From: Deltaproteobacteria bacterium
GTDB taxonomy: Bacteria > Desulfobacterota > Syntrophia > Syntrophales > Smithellaceae
Assembly: GCA_009668925.1 (NCBI GenBank)
Contig: SBEK01000032.1
Span: forward strand, 1-26,400
Length of the DNA: 26,400 bases
Direction of reading: 5' to 3'
The notes under the pieces were generated by a model, which ran no database searches, was not told where the DNA came from, and saw nothing but the letters and a program-made list of their open reading frames with translations. Every line of letters starts with the position of its first letter. Positions within the stretch are counted from its first letter, which is position 1. Made by a program: the position numbers and the translations under genes. Positions 1-7,947 of this stretch are shown piece after piece.

Positions 1-23
1 GGTCCCGGCGAAGCGTCGCGTCA

Positions 24-67
24 GACAGCCGAACTGCCTGAGCTCGACGGGCGGGTTTTCGGCTGTC
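24..67. repeat. Inverted repeat, 10-bp perfect arms
   Basis: The arms GACAGCCGAA (24-33) and TTCGGCTGTC (58-67) are perfectly complementary around a 24-base loop. No T-run follows on either strand, so it is not an obvious terminator. It may be the remnant of a larger dispersed element cut by the window edge. Confidence 0.55.
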
Positions 68-146
68 GCGGAGCAAGCTTAGCGCCACAGTCGAGGACAT
101 TGAGCAAAGGCATGCCCCGGTATAATTGCGCCCTTTTGGAATGCGG

Positions 147-182
147 GATTGCCACGTCGGCCGAGGGCCTCCTCGCAATGAC
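147..182. repeat. Short REP-like palindrome, copy 1
   Basis: The unit begins GATTGCCACG and ends CCTCGCAATGAC, so ATTGC and GCAAT form the outer arms around a GC-rich centre. The same ends recur at 194-230 and 11368-11403, which marks it as a dispersed intergenic repeat family. Confidence 0.65.
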
Positions 183-193
183 AGCGGGAAAGA

Positions 194-230
194 GATTGCC
201 GCGCGTCCCGAGGGTCCGCTCGCAATGACC
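194..230. repeat. Short REP-like palindrome, copy 2
   Basis: Second unit of the GATTGCC...CGCAATGAC family, 11 bases after copy 1 and in the same orientation. The centre (gcgcgtcccgagggtccg) differs from copy 1 while the ends are kept. This spacing is typical of REP-type units occurring in small clusters. Confidence 0.6.
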
Positions 231-478
231 AAAGTGGAAGTGGAGAGGGACATCCTATCTAGTTCCCGTCAAGAGAAAAAACGCATTTTAAAAAGTACAA
301 TAATCTCGGTTGTTAAAAAAGAAAATTACTTCGATCGAGAATTAATGTCACGAGAGAAACAGTACCCGGACAAGCACGACCGGAGCACCGTTGGAAACGC
401 AATGAGTCTGCCCCGATCTTCTTAAGAATTTCCAAAAGCAATCGTCATGTTCAGGCGGATTTGGGGCGCCTCATTGAA

Positions 479-509
479 AAGACCCCGTGAGATTTTCCCA
501 CGGGGTCTT
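479..509 (-). terminator. Rho-independent terminator after the CVNH gene
   Basis: An 11-bp perfect stem (AAGACCCCGTG at 479-489 with CACGGGGTCTT at 499-509) has a 9-base loop. Read on the minus strand it is followed by TTTTC. It lies 25 bases beyond the stop of the minus-strand gene at 535, the right place for its transcription terminator. Confidence 0.8.
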
Positions 510-534
510 GGTTCATCACCGCATGAAAATGGAA

Positions 535-1884
535 TTACCGGCCTTTCAGATGTCCATTGTCATTCCAGATATCCCTGTATTGGCGCGCATGGCTCAGGCC
601 CGTCCAGTTCGACCCGCTGCCTTTCTTATTGCAGTGGCAGCGCAGCGTGTCGCCGTCCATGCGGCAGCACCAGCATGAATTTTTGTAAGAGCCCACGTTC
701 GGGAGATTCACATTGATGCAGTCGATATTCCCGTCGCAATTGGCCAGTTCTCCGCCCTGTCTGATGCACTGCTGACCGCCAACGTGATTGGCGGAATTAT
801 TCCACGAGCCGTTCTTTCTTTTGCAGTGCGCCGTGAGCCGGTCGTTATCGGCGTCGTAACTTATGGTGTCGCACGACTCTTTATAACGTCCGGCCGGCAA
901 CGGGGTATGCTTCTTGGCGGCAACCGCCGTCAGCATTGTTTTCAGCTTTCCGTCCGGATCTTCGAGCGAACTGCCGATCCTGTGGCCGATGCAGGGAAGA
1001 GCGGGATTATAGGAGCTCGTCCTTTTGCTGCCGCAGAAATCCGTGGCGGTCCAGATTTTTTCGCCGGGAAAAATGGCGTTGATGTCGTCCATCAGGGGAT
1101 GATCGGGCTCGCCGGCGTTGTAAACCGAAAACAGGTGAGTGCCGCCGCCGCCGCAATCCTCGCCGATCGTCGCCACCAGACGCACGTCTTCGCAGACCTT
1201 TACCGTCGGATAAATGGCGTGCTTGCCTTCCGAGGCCTGCACCTTGACGCGGTTGTCTTCAAATTGAACCCTGGCGCAAAGATTCTGGTCCACGGCCAAT
1301 TTAACCTTACCGGGGTTGCACGACTCGCCCTGCGCCGACCAGACGCCCGAATGGAGGCTTTCGCCGCTGTGCGCGGACATATAAACCCATTTCAGCCGAG
1401 CGGTCCGGTTATCGACGATCTCCCAGGCTTCGGTGATGCGTTCGACGTCTCCGTTATGCTTGATCGCGATAACTTTGTTGTAATAGTCAATATAGGGCCC
1501 CCTCCCCGGCAGCGTGTCCCGGCCGTAATCGCGGCTCCAGGTCACCGCAAAATTCACCAGCAGATATTTGGGATCTTCGCGGCTGGGATAGACGGTTACG
1601 CGTCCGAAATTCACCGCTTTGTCGACACTGCGGTTTCTGAGCCAGGGTTCGTCTTCGTCGAGTTCGAATTTGGGATTTAACCGCTGGAGAACGGCATCTT
1701 CGAATTCCTGGAGCACGCCGTCGCAATCGGAATCCCCGGGGCCGCACTTGGCCACCAGGAAAGGCACACTGCTCTCCAGCTTTCGCCCGTCATCGGTTAT
1801 AGTAAGCGTCAAAGCCCATGCCGTGCCGCCGACGGTAATCATCATGAGGAAGACCGCCGTCAAAACCATAAAGAGTTTCTTCAT
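535..1884 (-). CDS. Secreted protein with C-terminal cyanovirin-N (CVNH) lectin domain
   Basis: A 449-residue protein. The start at 1884 is preferred over an in-frame ATG 126 bases upstream because a GGAGGTGATG ribosome site lies directly before it and the protein then opens with a signal peptide (MKKLF, hydrophobic core, AWA at 22-24). Residues 45-325 are Cys-containing and unassigned; the segment with GKHAIYP near 220-226 faintly recalls VPS62-like proteins, but I would not assign that. Residues about 330-447 form two tandem CVNH half-repeats: GRYKESCDTISYD...HCKRKNGSW, then GSYKNSCWCCRMDGDTLRCHC...NWTG. CVNH domains bind high-mannose glycans in characterised members. Fourteen or so cysteines fit a disulfide-rich exported protein. 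It has its own promoter and terminator, so it is probably monocistronic. Exported carbohydrate-binding role is inferred; the ligand is unknown. Confidence 0.8.
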   Translation of the reverse strand: MKKLFMVLTAVFLMMITVGGTAWALTLTITDDGRKLESSVPFLVAKCGPGDSDCDGVLQEFEDAVLQRLNPKFELDEDEPWLRNRSVDKAVNFGRVTVYPSREDPKYLLVNFAVTWSRDYGRDTLPGRGPYIDYYNKVIAIKHNGDVERITEAWEIVDNRTARLKWVYMSAHSGESLHSGVWSAQGESCNPGKVKLAVDQNLCARVQFEDNRVKVQASEGKHAIYPTVKVCEDVRLVATIGEDCGGGGTHLFSVYNAGEPDHPLMDDINAIFPGEKIWTATDFCGSKRTSSYNPALPCIGHRIGSSLEDPDGKLKTMLTAVAAKKHTPLPAGRYKESCDTISYDADNDRLTAHCKRKNGSWNNSANHVGGQQCIRQGGELANCDGNIDCINVNLPNVGSYKNSCWCCRMDGDTLRCHCNKKGSGSNWTGLSHARQYRDIWNDNGHLKGR

Positions 1885-1948
1885 AGCATCACCTCCGTAA
1901 TGAATGTTGTTATTCGAAAACGTGATAAGAGACTTTGAATATGGATTA

Positions 1949-1977
1949 CTAGTAACGGGACCGGCTGGATCTGTCAA
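1949..1977 (-). promoter_or_regulatory. Sigma70-type promoter for the CVNH gene
   Basis: On the minus strand a perfect TTGACA (1972-1977) is followed after 17 bases by TACTAG (1949-1954), which matches the -10 consensus at three positions. The start codon lies about 60 bases downstream. Confidence 0.5.
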
Positions 1978-2153
1978 GAAAATATGTAAGGGGACGCTGG
2001 CAGAATGCAAATTCCCGTAAGCGAGCGGCTATGCCATGGATGAAACCAGCCTGGACAAGCACACCCGGACGCACCCGGGATGCCGCATGCAGCGTGCCAT
2101 GATCCGGGGGGGGGAGCGCGTCGAAAGGTTTTTAGGATATTTCAAAACGCAAA

Positions 2154-2202
2154 GGGCCAAGTCTCTTTATGGCTTAAGCTGAGCCAGGAGGAGACTTGAC
2201 CC
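2154..2202. repeat. Long hairpin after the flavoprotein gene, possible terminator
   Basis: Arms 2154-2165 (GGGCCAAGTCTC) and 2191-2202 (GAGACTTGACCC) pair with a single mismatch, and an inner GGCT/AGCC (2171-2174, 2182-2185) can stack inside. It lies 50 bases past the stop of the minus-strand gene at 2252. Read on the minus strand it is followed by TTTGCGTTTTG, T-rich but not a clean run, so termination is likely rather than certain. The rest of 1978-2251 shows no gene. Confidence 0.5.
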
Positions 2203-2251
2203 TCTATAATTGATGCGCGGCGCCGTATCAACGGCCGCCCTGATCGCCGGC

Positions 2252-3802
2252 TTATGTCTCCTTCGCTGCATTGATGCCGGCCAGCCGGCCGAACACGATG
2301 CAGTCGGCCGTTGCATTGCCGCCCAGACGGTTCGTCCCGTGGACGCCGCCGGTCACTTCTCCCGCGGCATAGAGCCGGGGAATGACTTTCCCGTAACGGT
2401 CGATCACCTGGCCCGTCGTGCCTTTGGTGCGCAGTCCGCCCATGGTGTGGTGGACGCCCGCCTGCGTGGGACTGGCATAGAAGGGACCCTGCTCAATCGT
2501 TTTCAGATTGGCCGACTTCTTGCCGAACTCTTCGTCTTTCCCCTTCCTGACCATTTCATTGTAGTTGCGGACGGTTTCCAGAAGCGTCTTTTCGGGCATC
2601 GAGAATTTTGCATTCAGGATTTTGGCCAGTTCCTCCAGCGTATCGGCTTTGAAAGCCAGGCCGTCCTTGAGAATCTGCTCTGTCATGGCCGGATTGAACC
2701 GCTTGGTGCAGCGTTCGTCCGCCACCCACAGCAGGACTTTCTGCGGCTCTTTCAGGATGGCGGCGGCCAGCACGTCACGCCGGGCGTCCTCGGCGACAAA
2801 CCGCTTTCCTGCCGTGTTCACGAAAACGGCCGAGTCGATGCCCAGGTTGGTCAGGGAGCCGTACTGTTTCGTATAGAAGTTGCAGGCGACCAAAAGCTGA
2901 ATGTAGTCCATCCCGACGACGTCCGCTCCGATATCCTCCGAATAGGTGATAGCTTCGCCCGTGGCCGTTTTGACATTGGTCGTGGGAATTTCCTTGTCCA
3001 GTTGCGGATTGTATTTGGAACGCATGGGCACGTCCGCGCTGAATCCGCCCGTTGCCAGTACGACGGCCCGCTTCGCCTTAATGTACATCTTTTTTTTGCG
3101 ATACTCGGCTTCAATCCCGAGAACATTGCCCTCCGCGGGCTTCCGGCGGACGATGCCGGTGAGCGCGCAGGGGATCAGGACGGGGATCTGCCGTTTGTCT
3201 ACCTGATTTTTCAGGCCCCGGACGATGGCGCCGCCCCGGCCCTTGTTCGCCGGATCATGGCTGCGCGGCCAGAGCGCGCCGATCACGGTGTAAACTTTCG
3301 GCTCGAAGGCGACGCCCATTTTTTCCAGCCATTCGACGCCTTCCATTGCGTGTTCCACGAGGAAACGGACCTTTTCCGGATCGCCGCGAAAATCACCGCC
3401 TTCCAGGGTTTGTTTGTAATGAAGATCGATCGAGTCCTCGATGCCCTGATTTTTCTGCCGGCCCGGATCAACGGCGTTGTAGGCGCCGCTGGCAATCACT
3501 GAATTGCCGCCGATCACCTGGCTCTTTTCGATCAGAATGACTTTTGCTCCTGCGTCATGGGCCTCAATGGCGGCTGACAGGCCGGCAAAACCAGTGCCGA
3601 TGATGACGACATCCGCCTCCCGGTCCCACTTCTTGGGAACGTCCACCGCCTGAAGAGAGCGCGGCAACAGCATTCCCGTCCCGACAACGCCGGCCGTCAC
3701 CGCCGCCCCGGCAATGAGTTGGCGACGCGTCACGCCTTCGGCTTCCGTCTTTTGTTCCCTTTTCAAAAGGGGTTCTTCCTTTTTTCCGATTTTTTCCAGC
3801 AT
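2252..3802 (-). CDS. Tat-exported FAD-dependent reductase, fumarate reductase/flavocytochrome c type
   Basis: A 516-residue flavoprotein of the FAD_binding_2 family (soluble fumarate, urocanate and related enoate reductases). The start at 3802 is chosen over one 102 bases upstream because AGAGGT precedes it and a Tat signal follows: TRRQLI at 25-30, a hydrophobic stretch to about 46. The dinucleotide fold GTGFAGLSAA is at 69-78, with IEKSQVIGGNS after it. The C-terminal HHTMGG (451-456) and GGVHGTNRLGGN (485-496) match the substrate-binding His and catalytic Arg regions of flavocytochrome c fumarate reductases; RFVAEDARRD (334-343) matches the other Arg-rich segment. There is no CxxCH haem domain and no FMN-binding domain in this chain, so an external electron donor is needed. 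The substrate cannot be told from sequence. The location is inferred to be periplasmic. Confidence 0.87.
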   Translation of the reverse strand: MLEKIGKKEEPLLKREQKTEAEGVTRRQLIAGAAVTAGVVGTGMLLPRSLQAVDVPKKWDREADVVIIGTGFAGLSAAIEAHDAGAKVILIEKSQVIGGNSVIASGAYNAVDPGRQKNQGIEDSIDLHYKQTLEGGDFRGDPEKVRFLVEHAMEGVEWLEKMGVAFEPKVYTVIGALWPRSHDPANKGRGGAIVRGLKNQVDKRQIPVLIPCALTGIVRRKPAEGNVLGIEAEYRKKKMYIKAKRAVVLATGGFSADVPMRSKYNPQLDKEIPTTNVKTATGEAITYSEDIGADVVGMDYIQLLVACNFYTKQYGSLTNLGIDSAVFVNTAGKRFVAEDARRDVLAAAILKEPQKVLLWVADERCTKRFNPAMTEQILKDGLAFKADTLEELAKILNAKFSMPEKTLLETVRNYNEMVRKGKDEEFGKKSANLKTIEQGPFYASPTQAGVHHTMGGLRTKGTTGQVIDRYGKVIPRLYAAGEVTGGVHGTNRLGGNATADCIVFGRLAGINAAKET

Positions 3803-3874
3803 TTCGTACCTCTTTTCTCTCCGCCGCCTGAAGTGCGGCCGGAGGTGTCGATCACGCCTGCGCGTGTCGCTTGC

Positions 3875-3904
3875 AGTATTGGGACAAAAAGCGAGATTTG
3901 TCAA
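3875..3904 (-). promoter_or_regulatory. Sigma70-type promoter for the Tat flavoprotein gene
   Basis: A perfect TTGACA (3899-3904) with an 18-base spacer to AATACT (3875-3880), four of six matches to the -10 consensus, lies about 73 bases before the start codon at 3802. Confidence 0.5.
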
Positions 3905-4164
3905 TACCGCAGCACGCCAAAGCCCGAAGGAGCAAAATCAATGCCGGAGGGGACGCTGGAAAAGGAGTAAATTCCCTATGGGTGAAGCCGTGCCCGGATA
4001 TGCACGTCTGGAAGCGCCGGGAATGGTGCGCCCCCGTCATTATCCGGGGGATAGTGTAAAGAATTGGGATGTCTTATGACCGGACAAAAGAAACCAGGTT
4101 TCATAGACGGATTGGCCGCATTCGAATTTTTGTGCAAAGAATCCTGCGCCTCCTGATTTGATTG
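3905..4164. other. Intergenic stretch without a recognisable gene
   Basis: This lies between the upstream flavoprotein promoter and the stop of the AOR gene. Short open frames on both strands show no domain and no good ribosome site. A 6-bp CCCCCG/CGGGGG hairpin (4031-4050) has no T-run on either side, so I do not call it a terminator. Confidence 0.5.
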
Positions 4165-6348
4165 TCAGCCGTTCATTTGGGTGATTCTCTCCTGAGCCTC
4201 TTTGCTCAAAAATTCCCACAGGCCGATGCTTTTTAGCGTGTCCACTTTCGGAATGCCGGCTTTCGACCAGCCGCGCTCTTCATAGTAAACATCGATTAAT
4301 TTTCGAAGTTCCCTTTTCCGATGCGCCATCAAAAGGCCGCGCTTCTCGGATGTGGCCATCGCCTGGACATCCGGAAGGGATCTGCTTAAAATGGCGCTCA
4401 GCTGGCCGTCATTATAATCTTTCTCCGCATCATAAAGGGCGTCTTCCGTGGGGCCGATGGCCCGGTCGGGAATCCAGTCATGTTCGCCGGTCTGCGATCC
4501 AAACGACAGAACATTCATCACGCGCTGCAGGTTGATATCCCGGTCGGTCTGTTCAAAGATCTGCTCCCATGTGAGCTTCGTGCCCAGCATGCCGTTGTAA
4601 AAATCCGCATAAAGCTCCTGGGAAGCCGGATTGATGTAAACGTCCGCGCCGCCGCGCTTCATGGACTCGGGATTGAAAACATCCACCCAGGGAAGTTTGC
4701 AGAGCCCCAGGTTGTCGTTGCCCAGCCGCACCCGCGGATAGGTGATGAGAGCCCGGGCCTTGTCTTCAAACGTCGGGAAGGCGCCCAGCAAATCCACTTT
4801 GACGAGCCAGGCGGCGGCGTGATGTGCGCCGATGTCGCTCGCGGCGGCATAGGAGGCCTGCATCGACAAAGACCGGTGCGTCCGGTAAAGCGAAAAGGGC
4901 AGCCCCTTGGTCTGCATGGCGAACTGTTCGAGTTCAGCAAACGGAGCGGGCTTGCCGGTCCGCGCAGCGTATTTTTCGGCGACCCACTTCATGAGTTCCA
5001 CCATGCCCCGGCCGGCCATCCGCGCGAGTTCGGTCGCGCCGTGCGCCAGATCGTGGATGAATTGCAGCGCGGCCTGTTCATCGCCCCAGGCAAGAACAAA
5101 ACCATTTGCCTCCGCGGCGGTCAGATAACCGCGCTGATAACACTCCATCAGGAAGGCCATGATGACGGCCGTGGTGATGGTGTCGATGCCGTAATTGTCG
5201 CAGTGCCAGTTGGCTTCCATGATGAATTCGGGATGCCACATGCCCAGGTTGGAGCCGAAGCCCGCGGCGGTTTCATATTCCGGACCGTCGACCCAGACCC
5301 GGCGGCCGCAATGATCGCCGGAGGTCAGCATCACCCAGCCGCCCTTCGTGCAGCGCAGATTGCATCCCGGGAAACAGCCGTCCATGCCGCGATGCTCAAA
5401 TAATCTCTCCGCATACGTTTTGCCGCAGATATCTCCCGCCTGCGGATGCGAACCGAGCTGATAGTTGTGCACCGGCAGCGATTGATATTCCTCCTTGTTC
5501 ATAAAGGAGATCAGCCCAGCGGAGCCTTTCAGATGCATCTGCAGCGCCTGCGGATCGACATCCTTGACGATATCGTGAAGTTTCATTCCGGCGTTCTTGA
5601 CCTGCTCCCAATCCGCCGCGCCGTAAGGATTATCCCCGCGCGGAAACGCAGCCAGAACGACCACCGCCGTAATGCGCTTGCGGCTCATCACGGTGCCCAG
5701 ACCCGTTCGCCCCGCCTGCTTGGTGCGGAAGAGACCCTTCTTCCCGTCCACCGGTTTGGTGGCGTCGTAGTAGTGGCTGTTGATGCAGCCGAACAAGGTA
5801 TTGGCCGCGCCGACGCCGGTCGTCAAAAACGTGATGTCCCTCTTTTCACGGCCTTCGCTTAAAAATTGATTCACGATGGCCGTCTCCAGATTAAAGACCT
5901 GATCGGCGGCCGGGGCGGGCCTGATGGTGACTTGAGAAGTAAAGCCGTCGATCACGATCATCACATCCTGTTTGGCAATGCCGGTGATGGTGAGCGCGTC
6001 AAATCCGGCATATTTCAAATACGCGCCGAAATGGCCGCCGAAATTCGACACGCCGGGAATATGGGTCAGCGGCGAAAGCGAAATCGCCATGCACTTGCTG
6101 GTTCCCGGAAACTGCGGGATGCCGCCCAAGGGGCCAGGTGAAAAGATCAGCGGATTCTCCGGATCATCCGCTTTTGTTTGAGCGGAGACGTTTTCATGGA
6201 GCAGATAGAGCCCCAGCCCTCGGCCGCCGATAAAAAAGTCGCGTATTTTGACGCGCAGCGGCCGAACTGCCGCATCTCCCGTCTTTAAATCAATGTTCAG
6301 AATTTGATTGGTATAGCCGCGTTGAAGCGGCGACCGGGTAAAGTTCAT
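4165..6348 (-). CDS. aor: Aldehyde:ferredoxin oxidoreductase (tungsten-pterin family)
   Basis: A 727-residue member of the AOR family, which interconverts aldehydes and carboxylic acids with ferredoxin through a tungsten bis-pterin centre and a [4Fe-4S] cluster. The start at 6348 follows an AAGGAAGAC ribosome site; an ATG 57 bases upstream has none. The N-terminal AOR domain is clear: GYTNQILNIDL, FFIGGRGLG (38-46), SPGPLGG (70-76), PGTSKC, SNFGGHFG (101-108), LKYAGFDAL. Cluster ligands are C325, C329, C333 (a C-x3-C-x3-C form) and C550 in NDNLGLCKLPW. PEYETAAGFGSNLG (356-369) is the family's cofactor-side motif. It is longer than archaeal AOR (about 605 residues) because of a C-terminal extension. 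BamB of benzoyl-CoA reductase is a distant relative, but the N-terminal pattern fits AOR better. No separate ferredoxin subunit lies beside it. Confidence 0.9.
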   Translation of the reverse strand: MNFTRSPLQRGYTNQILNIDLKTGDAAVRPLRVKIRDFFIGGRGLGLYLLHENVSAQTKADDPENPLIFSPGPLGGIPQFPGTSKCMAISLSPLTHIPGVSNFGGHFGAYLKYAGFDALTITGIAKQDVMIVIDGFTSQVTIRPAPAADQVFNLETAIVNQFLSEGREKRDITFLTTGVGAANTLFGCINSHYYDATKPVDGKKGLFRTKQAGRTGLGTVMSRKRITAVVVLAAFPRGDNPYGAADWEQVKNAGMKLHDIVKDVDPQALQMHLKGSAGLISFMNKEEYQSLPVHNYQLGSHPQAGDICGKTYAERLFEHRGMDGCFPGCNLRCTKGGWVMLTSGDHCGRRVWVDGPEYETAAGFGSNLGMWHPEFIMEANWHCDNYGIDTITTAVIMAFLMECYQRGYLTAAEANGFVLAWGDEQAALQFIHDLAHGATELARMAGRGMVELMKWVAEKYAARTGKPAPFAELEQFAMQTKGLPFSLYRTHRSLSMQASYAAASDIGAHHAAAWLVKVDLLGAFPTFEDKARALITYPRVRLGNDNLGLCKLPWVDVFNPESMKRGGADVYINPASQELYADFYNGMLGTKLTWEQIFEQTDRDINLQRVMNVLSFGSQTGEHDWIPDRAIGPTEDALYDAEKDYNDGQLSAILSRSLPDVQAMATSEKRGLLMAHRKRELRKLIDVYYEERGWSKAGIPKVDTLKSIGLWEFLSKEAQERITQMNG

Positions 6349-6376
6349 AAAGTCTTCCTTAAGAAATATTGGCCGC

Positions 6377-6405
6377 ACCTTAGGGCAATCGGTACAAAAA
6401 ATCAA
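6377..6405 (-). promoter_or_regulatory. Weak candidate promoter for aor
   Basis: TTGATT (6400-6405), a 17-base spacer and TAAGGT (6377-6382) lie 28 bases before the aor start, in the divergent region shared with the LysE-type gene. Both boxes are partial matches, so this is only a suggestion. Confidence 0.3.
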
Positions 6406-6525
6406 CTTGAAAAAGACAATGAAAACAAATCATCCGCCTTTACGGGCGCCCTGGTCTTGCGCCCCGCGGACCAACATGCTATACGGCGAGGCAACGGGAA
6501 ATTCTTCATCCCTGAGATGTATCCG

Positions 6526-7158
6526 ATGGAAAAATTTACACTGCTGCAAAACATCCTGCTCGGGTTGACGCTGGCCGCGCCGATCGGACCGGTTAACGTG
6601 GAAATCATCAAGCGGGGCCTGACGCGCGGCTTCCGTCAAGCCGTGCTCACGGGCGCTGGAGCCATGTGCGCGGATGCGACCTATTTGACGCTGATCTTCT
6701 TTGGTCTCACCGCTTTTCTCAACAATCCTGTCGTTTCGCGTTTTCTGGGAGTCGCCGGCAGCTTCATCCTGATCTATCTCGGGATGATGAACGTTCGGGA
6801 GTATTTCAAGAAGACAGCCCGGCCGGACGAGCCATCCGGCAGGATTTTCTCTCATCCTTTTGCGGCGGGGTTTGCGCTGGCGATTTCTTCTCCCATGACC
6901 GTCGTCTGGTGGACGGGCGTTTTTGGCGCGCTTGCGGCATCGCAGGGGCCTGTCCAAACCAGTCTGTCCGCTTTCCTGTCGTGCCTGTCGATTTTGCTCG
7001 GGTGTTTTCTGTGGGTGTTATTTCTGGCCCTGGCACTGCATTGGGGGAAGAAGATCGTCAATGAACGGGTTACCCGCCTGATCTCGATGATCGCCGGCCT
7101 GTTCCTGGTCGGCTTCGGATGCTATTTTTTTTATCGGACGCTCGGGCAGATGGTCTAG
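6526..7158 (+). CDS. LysE/RhtB-family exporter
   Basis: A 210-residue membrane protein of the LysE/RhtB/CadD superfamily, which exports amino acids and other small solutes. The signature APIGPVN (18-24) in the first membrane segment is diagnostic, followed by GFRQAVLTGAGAMCAD, segments around 53-64 and 72-90, SSPMTVVWWTG (121-131) and two more segments to the C-terminus. Length and about six hydrophobic segments fit the family. ATG at 6526 or 6517 could be the start; neither has a strong ribosome site, and 6526 has GAGAT about 7-12 bases before it. It is the only plus-strand gene here, divergent from aor, and its substrate cannot be told from sequence. Confidence 0.85.
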   Translation: MEKFTLLQNILLGLTLAAPIGPVNVEIIKRGLTRGFRQAVLTGAGAMCADATYLTLIFFGLTAFLNNPVVSRFLGVAGSFILIYLGMMNVREYFKKTARPDEPSGRIFSHPFAAGFALAISSPMTVVWWTGVFGALAASQGPVQTSLSAFLSCLSILLGCFLWVLFLALALHWGKKIVNERVTRLISMIAGLFLVGFGCYFFYRTLGQMV

Positions 7159-7250
7159 AAACATCCTTTGAAAAGCCGCACAAAGATCTGATAGGACGGC
7201 GGCAGGGATATGATATTTTCTGCCTCTCGTCCCGGAAGTCGTCGCGTTCG

Positions 7251-7652
7251 CTAAAATGAAAACTGCGTAAACGGTGAGCGGTCCCGGGAATCGCCTTTCA
7301 ACCACTCTTTCTGATCGATAAAACCGTTTTTATTTTTATCCAAATTGTGAAACCGCTTTTGGGCGGCCTGTTCAAATTCTCTTTTGACGATTTTGCCGTC
7401 GTTGTCCGTATCCGTTTCACTGATGAACTTTTCCATATCCTCTTTGCTGAGCGCTTTGAGTTCATCGCGCGTCAGGATGCCGTCGTGATTCTTGTCCAAT
7501 TTGTCGAAGTTGCCCTTCACCGCGTCCATGTATTCCTGTTTGCTGATTTTGCCGTCTCTGTTTTTATCGAGTTTCGAAAATACATCGTCCGCGGCAAAAG
7601 CCGAAACGGTAATGAAAGTGATGATGAGTAAGACCGCAAAATATTTTTTCAT
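7251..7652 (-). CDS. Secreted EF-hand calcium-binding protein
   Basis: A 133-residue protein with a signal peptide (MKKYFAVLLIITFITVSAFAA) and four EF-hand loops. The loops read DKNRDGKISKQE, DKNHDGILTRDE, DTDNDGKIVKRE and DKNKNGFIDQKE, each with acidic or polar residues at calcium positions 1, 3, 5 and Glu at 12. It has a good AAGGA ribosome site and is convergent with the LysE-type gene. Bacterial proteins of this calmodulin-like type (EfhP-like, CasA-like) are exported calcium buffers or sensors; the role here is unknown. Gene boundaries are firm. Confidence 0.88.
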   Translation of the reverse strand: MKKYFAVLLIITFITVSAFAADDVFSKLDKNRDGKISKQEYMDAVKGNFDKLDKNHDGILTRDELKALSKEDMEKFISETDTDNDGKIVKREFEQAAQKRFHNLDKNKNGFIDQKEWLKGDSRDRSPFTQFSF

Positions 7653-7821
7653 CGTTTATCCTTTCCGTCGCTCAACATGAATTGATAATCAAACGAGATG
7701 ACCGAGCGGATTCGATTTCGCCTCTCCCACCCGGTCGCCGTCAAAGCATAACGAGGCGGCGAGGAGGAGGCTGCGGAGACATATATTTTCATACGTCGGG
7801 GATATAGATGTCAACGCAATT

Positions 7822-7947
7822 AACGGCTTTGCAAAATTTCTCAGAGGCAAGGCGTGCGAGATTTGCGGAGTGAGGCCTACTTTTCGGTAGGTCGCAACGA
7901 CGCAAAGCGAAGCACAACGCAGCCTATGAAAATTTTCCAAAGTCGTT
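7822..7947. repeat. Large inverted-repeat element, copy A
   Basis: The ends pair over 18 bases with two mismatches (aacggctttgcaaaattt against aaattttccaaagtcgtt). The core GGAGTGAGGCCTACTTTTCG (7875 onward) and the following GTAGG.CGCA..GACGC are shared with copy B. The right end touches the flxA1 stop codon at 7947-7949, so the element forms the 3' end of the module 1 transcript. It could serve as a hairpin terminator or mRNA-stabilising structure. Confidence 0.75.

Larger units (their letters stand above)
1..478. other. Gene-free, repeat-rich left flank
   Basis: No convincing coding region was found here. The longest open frame (126-425, plus) runs through two palindromic repeat units and has no recognisable domain or good ribosome binding site. 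The stretch holds an inverted repeat at 24-67 and two GATTGCC/CGCAATGAC palindromes at 147-182 and 194-230. A TATAAT at 121-126 has only a poor -35 partner (TTGAGC, 15-base spacer) and no gene behind it. Positions 231-478 are AT-richer and show nothing I can name. Confidence 0.6.

Noticed and set aside
100..126. TATAAT at 121-126 as a plus-strand promoter
   Set aside because: The -35 partner TTGAGC is weak with a 15-base spacer, and only a repeat-derived open frame follows.
784..1680. Plus-strand open frame of 298 codons opposite the CVNH gene
   Set aside because: Low-complexity antisense frame without ribosome site or domain; the minus frame has a signal peptide and CVNH repeats.
2210..3502. 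Plus-strand open frame of 430 codons opposite the Tat flavoprotein
   Set aside because: Antisense shadow; the minus frame carries FAD-binding and active-site motifs and a Tat signal.
4031..4050. CCCCCG/CGGGGG hairpin as a terminator for aor
   Set aside because: The stem is only 6 bp and no T-run follows on either strand.
4165..6348. Calling the AOR-family gene bamB of class II benzoyl-CoA reductase
   Set aside because: The Hdr and MvhD neighbours tempt this call, but the N-terminal and cofactor motifs fit AOR better and no BamC, BamGHI or other Bam genes are present.
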